NCBI RefSeq assembly: GCF_038396675.1
Contig: NC_088921.1
Coordinates: forward strand, 26,786,001-26,850,000
Reading direction: 5' to 3'
DNA from: Hydra vulgaris
Taxonomy: Eukaryota; Cnidaria; Hydrozoa; Anthoathecata; Hydridae
DNA: 64,000 bases
Positions 1-10,568 of the stretch are shown here, in pieces. Positions within the stretch are counted from its first letter, which is position 1. Each line of letters opens with the position of its first letter. The position numbers and the translations under genes are program-made. The notes under the pieces were generated by a model that saw only the letters and a list, made by a program, of their open reading frames with translations, searched no databases and was not told the DNA's origin.

Positions 1-1687
1 TTGAAGCTCCCAAAAACGTCGAGAGAGTTCGTCAGACAATTTATAGCTCATCAGCGTCTTCGAGGGACAAAGTGATGAAGGAAATAAAGCTGATAAAATC
101 TAATAGAGGAAAGTTTTCCTATGTGAGTTATGAGGCAACATCTAAACAAATTAAAGTTATGAATATTCAAATTTTTGGACCCAATAAGTAGAATCAAAAT
201 CTTGGTATGATCGAAATGGGAAAAATATGTAATGCCAAAACCGTTTTGAGGTTGCCAAATTATCAATAATAATGATTAATAACCTTCGGCATTAATCCTT
301 ACCGAGATTGCATTGGTCAAACTATGGGTGGAGCAAGTATTTGCACTAAATCCGGCCGTTTTTCATAACAACTTCATCACATTTGCTATGATCATGGAAT
401 CCATCTTTGTGTGACACGAGTACAAAAACGTAAAAAGATAATTACAGATATCAATCGAGCAAATAAGAATTTATTATCAAACCATGTTAGCATGTACATC
501 TCAGAGTTTTTGCAACGCACCAAGCGTGCTTAGTTTAGAAATAAAAAAAGAAGAAGATGAAGACGAAAATAAAGCTAAAGCAAATTCTGACGAAGAAAAC
601 GTGCAAGATGAGGAAGCATTTGAGTACGACCCTGCATTGTCTAGTACTAAAACTCTCGAAGATGTTCAAACTATTGTAAAAAAAATTAAATTTACACTTT
701 AATTAGTCAAAGAGCTTAAAGAAAATACTCAATCTCTTAGAACTAAATTCAAATTGCTAGTTCTTGATGTCAATACTCGATCGAACAATACATTGAAAGT
801 GTTGAAAACTTTCAAAGACATGATCCCAGCTATAAAAAAAAACTCTTAAATCATTTGGACATGATTGTCCTGATTATTTAGAGACAATCATTCCTGAATT
901 AGTAGCAACTCTTCAACCGTGTAAAATGGCTATGGATACCATGAGTAGCGATGATGATGATTTGAACATTGCAGAAGGCGCATTAGAATTTTTGTTAGAG
1001 GAATTGCGAACGAAGAAAAGTTTAGTTTGTGCTCGTTTGATTGAAGAAATTGAAATAATTCTTAAAGAAATGATTCTTAAAAGACCTCTGATCTTAATGT
1101 TATTCTTGTCAAGTTTCTCAACAATCCAGCAGTTCTTAAAGAGCCGAAAGTGTCCCCATTCTTACTCTCATCAAATAAAGAAATTATTGAAGAAACGAAA
1201 AGAATCTGTCTTAAACATTTTTTCACTCCATCCAGTAATGATGACAGTATTGGTGTTGTGGAAATTGCATCTGAAGCTCATCAGACAGTCGAAAAGACTC
1301 CCAATGATCTTAAGTTACGTCTTCTCGCTTCCTTAAAACATCGAACAACTTCAAACTTTGTTTCAAAGCTCAAAAACCCACCTAGAAAAAAAAGAGAATC
1401 CAATGCCCGACAACAAATCCGAGTCAATGATTTGACTGCTGATGAATTTAACAGCTACTTTACGACTGTAACTCAAATGGGAAAAGTTATGCATGTTAAA
1501 AAATGCGTTGAAACTAATCAAGTCATCATCGATTCGTTGTGAACAAAATTTTTCAATTTCAAGCAACCACCGTACTAAGAAACGGGAGAGAATGACAGCT
1601 GCAACTTTGAATGACTTAAGTCTTTTGAAAAGTTTTTTCACGAGTCAACGTTTATTTGATAAATGTAGAAAACTTAAGGTTCATTAA
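1..1687 (+). pseudogene. hAT transposase, left copy, cut by the window start
   Basis: This is a broken hAT-superfamily transposase read in several frames. From base 3 a frame runs through a DDE-core segment (residues such as KVMKEIKLIKSNRGKFS), then shifts near 190-250 and 330-460. An acidic stretch follows (484-702). The helical part is at 926-1540 and the hAT dimerisation domain at 1493-1687, with the family signature visible as SSSIRCEQNFSISS, then TKKRERMTAATLNDL and LKSFF. In intact relatives the dimerisation Glu lies in a similar S.ESERAFS context; here it is RCEQNFS. Stops and frameshifts at about 193, 702, 850 and 1540 make it non-coding. Compared with the inverted copy at 10.57-12.33 kb it keeps a core segment (about 31-446) that the other lacks, and it lacks 28 bases near 478. 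The N-terminus lies outside the window. Confidence 0.8.
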
Positions 1688-1759
1688 TATAATAATAATA
1701 AAAAATTATAAAACACAAATTTTCGGAAAATTTCAGTTTATTTTCATAGTTCTTACATT

Positions 1760-1880
1760 TTTGAAAAAATCTCGGTTTTATCTTAGTTTTGTACGAAAAT
1801 ATCTCGGTTTTATCTCAGTTTCGTACGAATCTCGGTTTTATCTCAGTTTCGTACGAATCTCGGTTTTATCTCGGTCCAAA
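1760..1880. repeat. hAT subterminal short repeats (CTCGGTTTTATCT)
   Basis: At least four copies of CTCGGTTTTATCT, each followed by CAGTTTCGTACGA or a variant, lie in tandem just after the transposase. The same motif occurs at the matching place in the inverted copy (10.57-10.64 kb). Short subterminal repeats near the ends are common in hAT elements, where they serve as transposase binding sites; that role here is inferred. Confidence 0.6.
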
Positions 1881-1886
1881 ATATAG

Positions 1887-2204
1887 ATCAGGTCCAAAAA
1901 CACGTTGTCGATACAATTTTTTAAATTTATCTCATTTTCTTTAAGACCAGGTATAAAAACACTTTGTAGACAAAATGAAGTTAAAATATCTGTTTAAAGT
2001 ATATAAACTTATCCTTATAAAATTCCTTTTCGTATAATACAATAGTTCTAAGGGTTATATATACCCTCGTTATACGAGCAACATAAAAAAAAACCTATTT
2101 GAAAACAAACAAATGATAAAACTCGAACATAATGTTTTCTTGCGTCTTCAATAAAAAAATAAGATTTCTAAAACAACGATGTGACATAATCACTGTAATC
2201 TTCA
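1887..2204. other. AT-rich spacer without a recognised gene
   Basis: This is non-coding AT-rich sequence between the hAT copy and the GIY-YIG remnant. I see no conserved coding frame or repeat structure. Confidence 0.5.
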
Positions 2205-2495
2205 TTCAAACTCTTTTCTTTTGGAGATCACTGGTGATATCGTCTTTCAAAAACTCTTTCACTTTCTTCTTAAAATAATCTGCCTCTACTTTAACCGTGT
2301 TTTTTTTTATTTCCGCTAAAGGCAACATGGCGATTTCTGGAATGCCCCGCTAAAGCTAAATTTTTTCCTCAAAAGTATGTCTTTGATGTTAGCAAATGCC
2401 TCTTAAAACCTTTAGCTTTGTTTCACCTACATAAAATTTTATATTTGAACACTCCAGTTTGTAGACTCCAGGATAAGGTTGTTGGGAGGTTGAGG
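2205..2495 (-). pseudogene. GIY-YIG endonuclease remnant, Penelope-like retroelement
   Basis: On the minus strand, from about 2485 downwards, one frame reads YPGVYKLECSNIKFYVGET. That gives the GVY and YVG strands that define a GIY-YIG nuclease, followed by a Lys-rich segment. After a stop it continues in other frames with HQRHTFEEK (the conserved R...H region) and a Lys-rich tail to about 2205. In Penelope-like elements this domain is the C-terminal endonuclease after the reverse transcriptase. No reverse transcriptase is visible upstream, where a pogo element begins at 3306. The piece is short and broken, and assignment to Penelope rather than another GIY-YIG retroelement rests on the domain alone. 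Confidence 0.5.
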
Positions 2496-2499
2496 CTTG

Positions 2500-3303
2500 T
2501 TTTTTTGAGTTATCTGTCGAAAGCTTTTTGGTGAGTTCAAAATTAGAGTATACCCTGCATTTTTAAATATCTTTTTTAATTGAATACTTAATTTTACTTA
2601 CTCATTGTAGAGAAATATAATTTAATTGTAGTTCATTGATGTTAATATTGTTATTTTGTAGATTACTTTGCTTATTGTTTTTTTTATTTTTTTGACAATG
2701 GTTTGACGTATCTTTTTATTATAAGAATAAAAAAAATGGTCATATATGACCATTTTTTATGAACATTTCCGTAAGAAACTTTAACTAATGATTCACATGT
2801 TCTTTGCTGCATAATGCAAAAACTTTTTGAAATTAACTTTTGAATACATCATAAAATATTTTTGGATCGTGACAAGAATGCGGCTTTATGTGCACATTTG
2901 TTATTGCATCCTTGCGATAGGTGTTAAAGTATGTTCCGGATTTGTTATTTGTTACTGGAGATCAAGAAAATTTATTGTAAGTGAATCACTTTCTTTTTTC
3001 AATTGTATATTTGATAATTATGTTTTGATTATTTAACAAGTCGAATTTTTTTTCTACAAATACTATCATGATTGATGCTCAAGTAAGCTGTCGTCTTCTA
3101 TTTCTATTATAGTTTTGTTTAATTCACGTCGTATTATTGTCACTTTTATTAATTTAGTTTTTTTCCTCTAAACACTAATGCTTCGAAATATCTTCCTTCC
3201 TTCATGTTTTCCTAACTCATACAATTTACTGTTTTTTAAACCATCTGTTGCCATGGCAAATATTATATTGTTTGCTACTTGAGTACTAAATGCAGTGTTT
3301 ATG
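2500..3303. other. AT-rich flank of the pogo insertion
   Basis: No gene was recognised. A 69-codon open frame at 2827-3036 is hydrophobic and resembles nothing I know. The stretch ends at the TA target site of the pogo element. Confidence 0.5.
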
Positions 3304-4006
3304 TACCGTAAACCGAAGTAACTTTGGCCATTTTTAAAAATTTTAATTAATCATCTGTAACTTTTAAACAGTTAAGTAACGTTTTAATATTTTTATTTTA
3401 TTTGTAAATGCAATCTTTCTTGCTTAAATTTTGATATGAAGTTTGTTGCCAATGCTCTTTACTATAAGTGGGAAAGAATGAAAATTACATCTTGGTAAAA
3501 CACAATCAAAAACTGTAAAACAGAATGTTGTCTCGGCGAAGATAAAAATGATAGCAAACAACTCAGTTTTTCTTCTGTTTTGAAGACAAAGGTTCAGATA
3601 AAATTAAGCGAAAAGTTTTTGGTTCTAGTAACAACATTCTGGTTTTTTTACAGGGTGGTTTTGGGGTAACTTTAGCCTAGTAAATAATATTTATTTTAAA
3701 GTAGTCTGATCGTCATTTATTATAACTATAATATTTTTTTGAAGCATGTTATCCGAGTAATTTATTTTGAAAAACAGTTCTTAGCATGAGTGTGTTTTAG
3801 TATTTTTAAAAAAGTATATTTTCTTGTTAAAATATTTCCTGTTGTTGTTGCTAAATCATAATTTCATTAACTTTATAACAAAGTTAATATTTATAGACTC
3901 TAACTTTTTAATTTAATTGCAATTTAATAAAATTATATAATAGTTTAATAAATTGCGACATTGCAATTTGCTTGTGTTGTTTATATTTACTTTTGTTTAA
4001 AGCATA

Positions 4007-5092
4007 ATGCCTCGTAAATATAACAAGCATTGTGTTGGAAAACGTGCATACAACACTTGTTCTAATACCATTTTTTTGAAAGAGTGTATGAGTGCAATTA
4101 AAGAAGGTATGTGCATTCGTCAAGCCTCAAAAAGGTTTAGTATACCAAGAAGCACTCTACATAATAAAATGAAGTCAAAGCATAAAAAATGCATTGGTGC
4201 ACCAACCATGTTTACTTATGATGAATAGCAGTTATTTTCATCTAGAATCAAGGTTATGTGTGATTGGGGATTTCCATTAAATTAACTTAATGTTAAAATG
4301 TTAGTAGCTGGTTATTTAAAATCGAAAAATCGTACTGTAAAAATATTTAAAAACAATACTCCTGGTGATGATTGGGTCTCAAGTTTTATGAAATGAACAC
4401 AATTAACCCATAGAATTGCATCAAATATTAAAAGAAAACGAGCAACTATAAGCAAAGAACAATTAAAAACTTATTTTGGCAATATTAGACTTGAGCTTGA
4501 AGGAATTCCACCTGGTAACATTTGGAGTTATAATGAAATAAATTTGCGTGATGACCCTGAAAATAAAAAAATTGTTATGAAACGTGGAACTAAGTACCCT
4601 GAGAGAAAAATGAATAGCAGTAAGGCTTGTTTCTCTGTAATGTTTTGTGAAAATGGAGTTGGAGAAGTTCTTCCACCATACACAGTTTTTAAAAGCATAC
4701 ATTTATACGATTTATGGATAAAACATGGTCCAAAAAATTCTCGGTTGAATAGAACCCAATCTGGCTGGTTTGATGAAGTTACTTTTGAGGATTGGTTAAC
4801 ATTATTGCCATGCGTTAAGAATCATTTCGGGAAAAAAGTATTAATAGGTGACAATCTCTCTTCCCATTCAAGTCATAAAGTTATTCATTCTTGTGGAAAG
4901 CATAACATTACATTCATATGTCTGCTGCTCAATTCAACCCTTTTACTTCAACCTCTTGATGTTGCATTCTTTGCATCATTAAAAAAAAGCATGGAGAAGT
5001 ATACTTCTGAATTGGTAACTTACTTCTCGTATTAAAAAATTTGCAACGTTACCAAAAGCTTTAGATCAGAGTCTTTTAGACATTAAGTGAGA
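4007..5092 (+). pseudogene. pogo/Tigger transposase, inactivated
   Basis: The first piece (4007-4228, starting MPRKYNKHC) is a psq-type helix-turn-helix that would bind the element ends: it contains KEGMCIRQASKRFSIPRSTL. Stops at about 4228, 4284 and 4396 then break the frame. From about 4420 the reading resumes (HRIASNIKRKRATISKEQL), leading into the DDE_1 catalytic domain. The first catalytic site, normally YDET, reads YNEI here, so the Asp is lost. The following block RDDPENKK, the second site LIGDNLSSH and the third site LQPLDVAFF are intact. The frame ends at 5035 and similar sequence continues to about 5092. Loss of the first Asp plus stops means it cannot be active. It is not a host gene: it lies inside matched inverted repeats. 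Confidence 0.85.
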
Positions 5093-5668
5093 AAAAAAAT
5101 GAAGGTGGTGATAAGAAAGATGTTACACAAAGTAAAAATAAGAATTAAAAAAATGTATCCAAAAAAAGACTTAAAATTGAACCAGGAAAATCTACACTAG
5201 TGGCCATAGGAATGGACATCCCTGTAATTTTTACCATTTTTCTTAGAAAAGTTGACATATCATGCATTTGGTAGATTTAATTATTAATTTTTATATTTAA
5301 ATCACGTCATCTATTATTTGGCTTATAGGAAATCGCAAATTTTAATCGTTTATATCAATTTTAAACATAATTATGGATTATTATTGTTAACTGCTGTCAA
5401 AAATGAGTCATTGCTCTGCTAATGGGTTTTTCTAGTAAAAGGTGAATGTCTCATTATTTTTGTGTTTTTGTGAAAATTAGTCTATTTATTGTGATGACAA
5501 ATAGTTAATTACGTTATTAATTAGCACTTTTATTCATAACTCTTTTAAGCTATAAATACAATATCATTGTTTTGTAGTCATTTAGTTGAGTTTCAACAAT
5601 TGCTGGTGAAAAGTCGACATGACTCTTGAAGATTTAGTGTGTTTTTTAAAATTGTACTTTTATTTACA

Positions 5669-6655
5669 ATGACGAAAGGATATTGGTCATCTACAAAGCA
5701 ATGCAAATCTGTTACATTACGTGGAGAAGGTTATTCGTACATGGAAATCGTCAAAAAGTTGGGAAATGGAGCAACAAAATCTGGAGTGAGGAAGGTGTGC
5801 AAAAGGTTTAAGGCAACCATTACCTTCAAAAATGTGCCAAAAAATTGAAAAATTAAGAAGACAACTGCCAACGATGACAAGATGGTAATGAGGCTTGCAC
5901 TTAAGAACCAAAGAGCAACTTCAGCTGAAATTAAAAATGATTTAGAGGCCGCCGGAGTTTCGGTTAGTTCAAGAACAATTCGCTGAAGGCTTTTTGAAAA
6001 TGGTTTAAAAGCAAGAAGACCCAGGAAAAAACCATATTTAAACAAAAAACAACGAAAGGATTGTTTAATTTGGGCAAAAGAACACAAGGAGTGGACAAAG
6101 GAAGACCGGGCAAGAGTTATTTGGAGTGATGAAAGCAGTTTTCCATTTTTTAAAGTGATTGAATCAATTATGTGAGAAGAAGGCCCGGTGAAGATCTTTT
6201 ACCTGAGTGCACATTGTTTACAATGAAGCACCCCATAAGTGTAATGGTGTGGGGATGCATGATCAGAGAAGCTGTGGGTGTATCCACATTATGGATGGTA
6301 TTTTAAACGCCAAAAAATACCAAGGAAACATATTAGAAGCCGAATCACTCCCATCGATTGATGATTCGTTTGAGGGCAAAAACTGTCAAAAATTGGTTTA
6401 AAGCCAAAAAGATTAACGTTTTGATGTGGCCTGGAAATAGTCCGGACCTGAATCCGATAGAAAACCTGTGGTCTCGACTGAAAAAACTTGTAAGGAAAGA
6501 AAAACCTGGGAACAACCGACAATTAATAGAGGCCATAATCAAGTCCTGGTTTCACGTGATCAGCACTGAAGATTTGGGCAATTAAATGGACTCAATGCCT
6601 CATAGGATTGCTGCAGTAATAAAAAAAAATGGATATCCAACAATATATGAAGTTT
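5669..6655 (+). pseudogene. Tc1-family transposase, inactivated
   Basis: The protein begins MTKGYWSSTKQCKSVTLRGE with a first helix-turn-helix (to 5848). It continues after a stop with a second one (SAEIKNDLEAAGVSVSSRTI, about 5920-5985) and a basic linker. The first catalytic Asp is in VIWSDESSF (about 6118-6140). The usual second-Asp block (QQDNAPCH in relatives) is missing: sequence jumps from SLPSIDDSFEG to KTVKNWF around 6350-6385, which indicates a small internal deletion. The third catalytic site lies in GNSPDLNPIENLWSRLKK (about 6433-6490). The end is near YPTIY at 6650. Several stops and frameshifts plus loss of the second Asp block make it inactive. Confidence 0.85.
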
Positions 6656-6786
6656 TTTTTTTTATAAGTCATTTTTTTAATAACATGTTTTGTAAGCAGT
6701 AAAACATAAATTTACCATAACTTGCCACTTTGCCATTAAATTGTTATAGTTTTATATTAAAATTGTGAACTTTAATCAAAATTTAA

Positions 6787-6836
6787 TTTTTGATGTGTTT
6801 AGATTAAAAAGTTTTTTTTAATCTAAACACATCAAA
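6787..6836. repeat. Perfect long hairpin near the Tc1 3' end
   Basis: TTTTTGATGTGTTTAGATTA and its reverse complement are separated by only a few bases. It lies in the 3' untranslated part of the nested Tc1 copy and could have served as a terminator or as target of a foldback event; no function is shown. Confidence 0.8.
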
Positions 6837-7557
6837 AAATAATAACCAATATAGAAAACCGCATAAATATGGTTATTTTCTTTTAAAAAACACACTAAGG
6901 TGAAGTTTTCATATATTTTGAAGGGGTGTCTATTCCTATGGCCACTAATGTATTTCTGTAGAATACGTTAGTGAAACAGAAACAGCATCTGAAGGTGAAT
7001 AAGTCTCTATTGAATTTATGATAGATTACTGAAGAGATGCCTAAATTTAAAAAAAAAAAAACAGTTTATGTTACAAACTATTTGTTTATTCTTTAGTACT
7101 CTCTTATTTTTTGCTTTTTCTGACATTTAATAAAAAAATAATTTAAAAAAATCAAATTATTTTAGCTAATATGTTTCTTTAATACTGTTTATGTTTATTT
7201 TTGTTGTCCCTTTTTTTAATTTCATGACATATTTTAGGTACCCTTTTTGAAATAAATGCTAACTGTAAGCTTAAATTACATTAAATGTGGTAAATAACAC
7301 TTAATTTACATCCGATGCTAAAAAAACTATTTTAGTTTACTATGACAAAGTTACCCCATTGCCGGGTCACATTGACCATCTCATTATTTCCATAAAATCT
7401 TAGATATGGTGAATACAATGCATACACCATTTTGCTAATTAAATGATATTAGTAATGCACAACTTTGAGCATCAAAATAGTTTTGGGAAAATGTCCCTTT
7501 TTTTCAAAAAGTTATCTATTTATCAAAATTGGTACAAAGTTACCTCGGTTTACGGTA

Positions 7558-8125
7558 TCTAAAACCGCTTTCTATCAATGTCAACTTTTGGTAATGCGCA
7601 ACTAAGCGTAGTTCAGTTTTTCTTCGTTTTCTCAGTCAATTTACTCGGACTGAGCGCGTTTTGCAAATGGATTCCTCAAATATATAAACATTATAAATGT
7701 TATAAAATACATCATTATTATTGAAAAAAAAAAAAATTCACAAGTTCTGAAAAGTGTTTTATTGATGACTTTTTTTAAAATATTGTCCTTGCTTACGTTG
7801 AAAGGCTAAAAACGGGTTTAGTAACATTAAAAAGTATGAAAATTTAGAGATGAAATCAACCACGCCTAAGACTTGCAATACGCATATTAAAAAAACTGAT
7901 CTGTATTTTAATATCTTCGTTTAATTGTCAAAGTAAATTTATTTCAAAAACTAAAGAACCGTATACTGCAAAGAAATTTCTCTTTATAATTTTTTTTATT
8001 ATAAAATACAATGTCAAAGACATGCTCATTGAACCATATCTAGTTAAACTTGCAGTAAGCGATCGTGCGTGCAAAACTAATAAACCTCTCCAGCAGCTCT
8101 ACACTTACAACTTTTGCTTTAAAGT
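7558..8125 (+). promoter_or_regulatory. 5' flank of the secreted-protein gene
   Basis: This stretch lies between the pogo element and the start codon at 8126. It contains a possible TATA box, TATAAAAT at 8000-8007, about 125 bases before the ATG. No other element is recognisable. The pogo insertion sits only about 570 bases upstream of the coding start. Confidence 0.3.
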
Positions 8126-10167
8126 ATGAAATATCTTGTTGTATGTACAGTTCTTATTTGTCATGTAGGATTTTGTCAAGGAGCAGCGTTTAGTGATCGA
8201 AGTAAGTGTGAACGCTATTATCAGCTCAAATCTTTTTTTTTTTTTAACTAATTTTGTGAACCGTTTGGAAAATGGTTCAAAAGATTATTAGGGTGCAGTT
8301 TTTTTAAAGTTTTTTTATTTAAACATAAAAAAGTGCACTTCGGTGAGCTATATACTTTATTTTATTAAATTTTGTACAACCGCTATTTTGTTATATGGCT
8401 ATTTATTAATTGCATAAAATTTGAAAGATGCACTTTTATATTAGATTTTACTACCTTGAGAACAATAAAAGATGGCTATCATTCTCAAAAATAAAGAACT
8501 TATTTACACTTATTATTTAAATACATATTTTACTATTTAAAAAAAACACACGCGCGCATGTACACGCGCGCATATATGTAAGTAATTTGATTGATATATA
8601 ATTCTAAAATAAATAAATATGAACCACTTATATTAAAAATACTTTTTGTAAAATATTATAGTACTTGGAAAGAAGAAGACAGAAAAAAAAAAATTTGAGT
8701 ATAACAACCATGACATCATTTCCAAACGGCAATTTATTCCTGCTATACCAAGTGAGGCTTGTTTTGGATTTGAAATTATGTTAATTTGTCCATCGTTTAA
8801 AATTTTTTCTAAATTCTTTATGTTTTCAAATGTGTAGACTACGAACCTCCAGCTCAATTTCAGTACGCTCCTCAACAAAATATGTGGGAGAATGTTAACA
8901 CTTGGCATCCAGAAGTCAACAATTGGCCTCCAGAAATGAATAACTTTTCACCTGAAGCAGAAAAAAATGATTTACAAAAAACTAAAGTGCCGAGCTCGGA
9001 ATTAAATATACCTGAAAGTGAAGAAAATGCTGAGGCAGCATATAAAGGTTTATCATATTACATTGGAAGTACTATTAATAATAAAGTAGATTTTCCTCCG
9101 GGTTTTCCTGTAGCTCTTGAAGTTGACAAAGAAAAAAGCAATTACGAAGAAGAGGAGATGAAACTATCAAGTCAGTCAACAAAATCGCAAAAAGCCTTAG
9201 GTAGGAACGAAATTATAGCCAACTTTACAACAATTGTTGATTATAGTAATTCCCATGAAAATACGGGAACGCCTCAGTCAACAACTACGCCAACGACGAC
9301 AACTTCAACATCTACAACGGTGACAACAAAAACAACAAATAAGTCTACAAAGGAAGATTTACCATATGAAAGTGGTAACATTAAAGGTACTGTTTGTTAC
9401 TTACCACGAGTTGTTGTAACTACTAGACTTGTCGGTTACACTGTTATAAATGAAGTTAAAATATACACAAGCCCAAGAGACGAAAATTCCGTCCACAGTT
9501 TTGTATCAAGTCACGAAGTTTCTGACGCTGCTTCAAAAGTAACTCACGAATTTGTTCTACCTCCAGAATTTATTGTCGAGAAACCATTATCTAAATCAGA
9601 TATGAAGTTTTACAATAATGTTCCGGTTATGCTGACTAGCTCACGTATTGAAGGAAACCATGTTGGCAATCCTATATGTATTAGTGAACCCTGTGTAAGA
9701 AGGACTGAAGAAAATTTTGGTCCAACTTTTAATCCGTTTCTACCTACGACAAAAACCCAAGTAAAATTGGATAAAACAACAACCGGTACAACAACTGAAA
9801 TCCCTAAAACAACAACTACAACAATAACAACATCAACAACACCAAAAAATTTATCTTTAATTACCAAGATCCCATTAGCAATTAAAAAATCGTTGGATGT
9901 AAAAGTAATTAAACCAGTTGAACCAAAAAAACGCTTTAGTATTGAACAACTCAATTATGAAGCAAGGCATCGAAATGCGCTCTTTGATGTTCCTGGAGGG
10001 GACTCGTCAGGTAAACTTATTTTAAAAATCTGTTGAAAAACCTTTTGAAAAAATTTAATTAACATAATTAATGTGTATGCGTTTTACATTTAGCATTCAG
10101 CGGGTATCAAATACTAGGCCCTCCAGACGTTCAACAAGTTTGGATTAAAACAGCAGCAAAAAAATAA
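8126..10167 (+). CDS. Secreted Thr-rich (mucin-like) protein, three exons
   Basis: The model is exon 1 8126-8201, exon 2 8838-10010 and exon 3 10094-10167. All introns are GT..AG and all junctions keep the frame (phase 1 at both), giving 440 residues. Exon 1 encodes a signal peptide (MKYLVVCTVLICHVGFCQGA), so the product enters the secretory path. Mature sequence starts near AAFSDRNYEPP. Residues about 25-60 are Pro/Asn/Trp-rich with repeated W-P-E motifs. Two Thr-rich tracts (about 9277-9345 and 9770-9850) look like O-glycosylation stretches and bracket a Cys-containing region with four cysteines (GTVCYLPR, then NPICISEPCVRR). The C-terminus is basic. I recognise no domain and it may be lineage-specific. 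Flanking inverted hAT copies do not interrupt it. An AATAAA at 10334-10339 could be the poly(A) signal. Confidence 0.85.
8202..8837 (+). other. Intron 1 of the secreted-protein gene
   Basis: The donor GTAAGT lies at 8202 and the acceptor TGTGTAG at 8831-8837. The intron is about 636 bases, AT-rich. It contains an alternating purine-pyrimidine tract near 8549-8580 (ACACGCGCGCATGTACACGC), which can adopt Z-DNA in principle. Confidence 0.75.
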
Positions 10168-10514
10168 TAAAAAGTTGTGATTTTTTTATTTAATTCGTGA
10201 AACGGTGTTTTTTTATTGTTTAAAATTTATTTGTCAATAACAACCTCCGTGAATTGATATATTTGCTTAGCACCTGTAAATATACTTTTCAAATAATTTC
10301 GATTAGAATATAATAACAAGTTCATATAACTATAATAAAACATAAAACTATAATAAATCGTATAACTTTGTATATAAAATTGTTTATTATCTAAAAGTAT
10401 TTTAAAAAACTGTTAATAGAGTAATTCAAATCTACGCCATTTTATTGTTTTCTTGTAAATTACCTAACAGAAGGAAACAGAACAAGGAACAAAAAGAAAG
10501 TTTTATTCATGCTT
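10168..10514. other. 3' flank of the secreted-protein gene
   Basis: This is AT-rich 3' flank with poly(A)-like hexamers (AATAAA at 10334 and nearby). No other feature is seen before the right hAT copy begins. Confidence 0.5.
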
Positions 10515-10568
10515 TCAGAATCTAGGGTTTTTTTTCATCTCGATATAAGAGGTAATATTTTTCCGAGA

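Larger units (their letters stand above)
5195..6950 (+). mobile_element. Tc1/mariner transposon nested in the pogo element
   Basis: The element is 1756 bp. Its ends are inverted repeats of about 28 bp: CACTAGTGGCCATAGGAATG from 5195, and CATTAGTGGCCATAGGAATA reading back from 6950. TA lies on both sides (5193-5194 and 6951-6952). Joining the flanks restores continuous pogo sequence, so this insertion is the younger of the two. A strong hairpin lies near its 3' end (6787-6836), and its transposase is read on the plus strand. Confidence 0.9.
3306..7555 (+). mobile_element. pogo/Tigger-type DNA transposon, TA target site, carrying a nested Tc1 element
   Basis: The ends match as inverted repeats. 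The left end reads CCGTAAACCGAAGTAACTTT from 3306, and the right end read backwards from 7555 gives CCGTAAACCGAGGTAACTTT. A TA flanks each side (3304-3305 and 7556-7557), the target duplication of this superfamily. The span is 4250 bp. Removing the nested Tc1 element and one TA copy leaves about 2.49 kb, a normal size for this group. The transposase reads on the plus strand in two pieces described separately. The sequence after the Tc1 copy (from 6953) continues the host element's C-terminal and 3' region. Confidence 0.85.

Noticed and set aside
5731-6087. Minus-strand open frame of 118 codons
   Set aside because: It is antisense to the Tc1 transposase, which has clear family motifs on the plus strand.
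9610-9954. Minus-strand open frame of 114 codons, Val-rich
   Set aside because: It lies wholly inside exon 2 of the secreted-protein gene, and its Val runs are the complement of the Thr codons.
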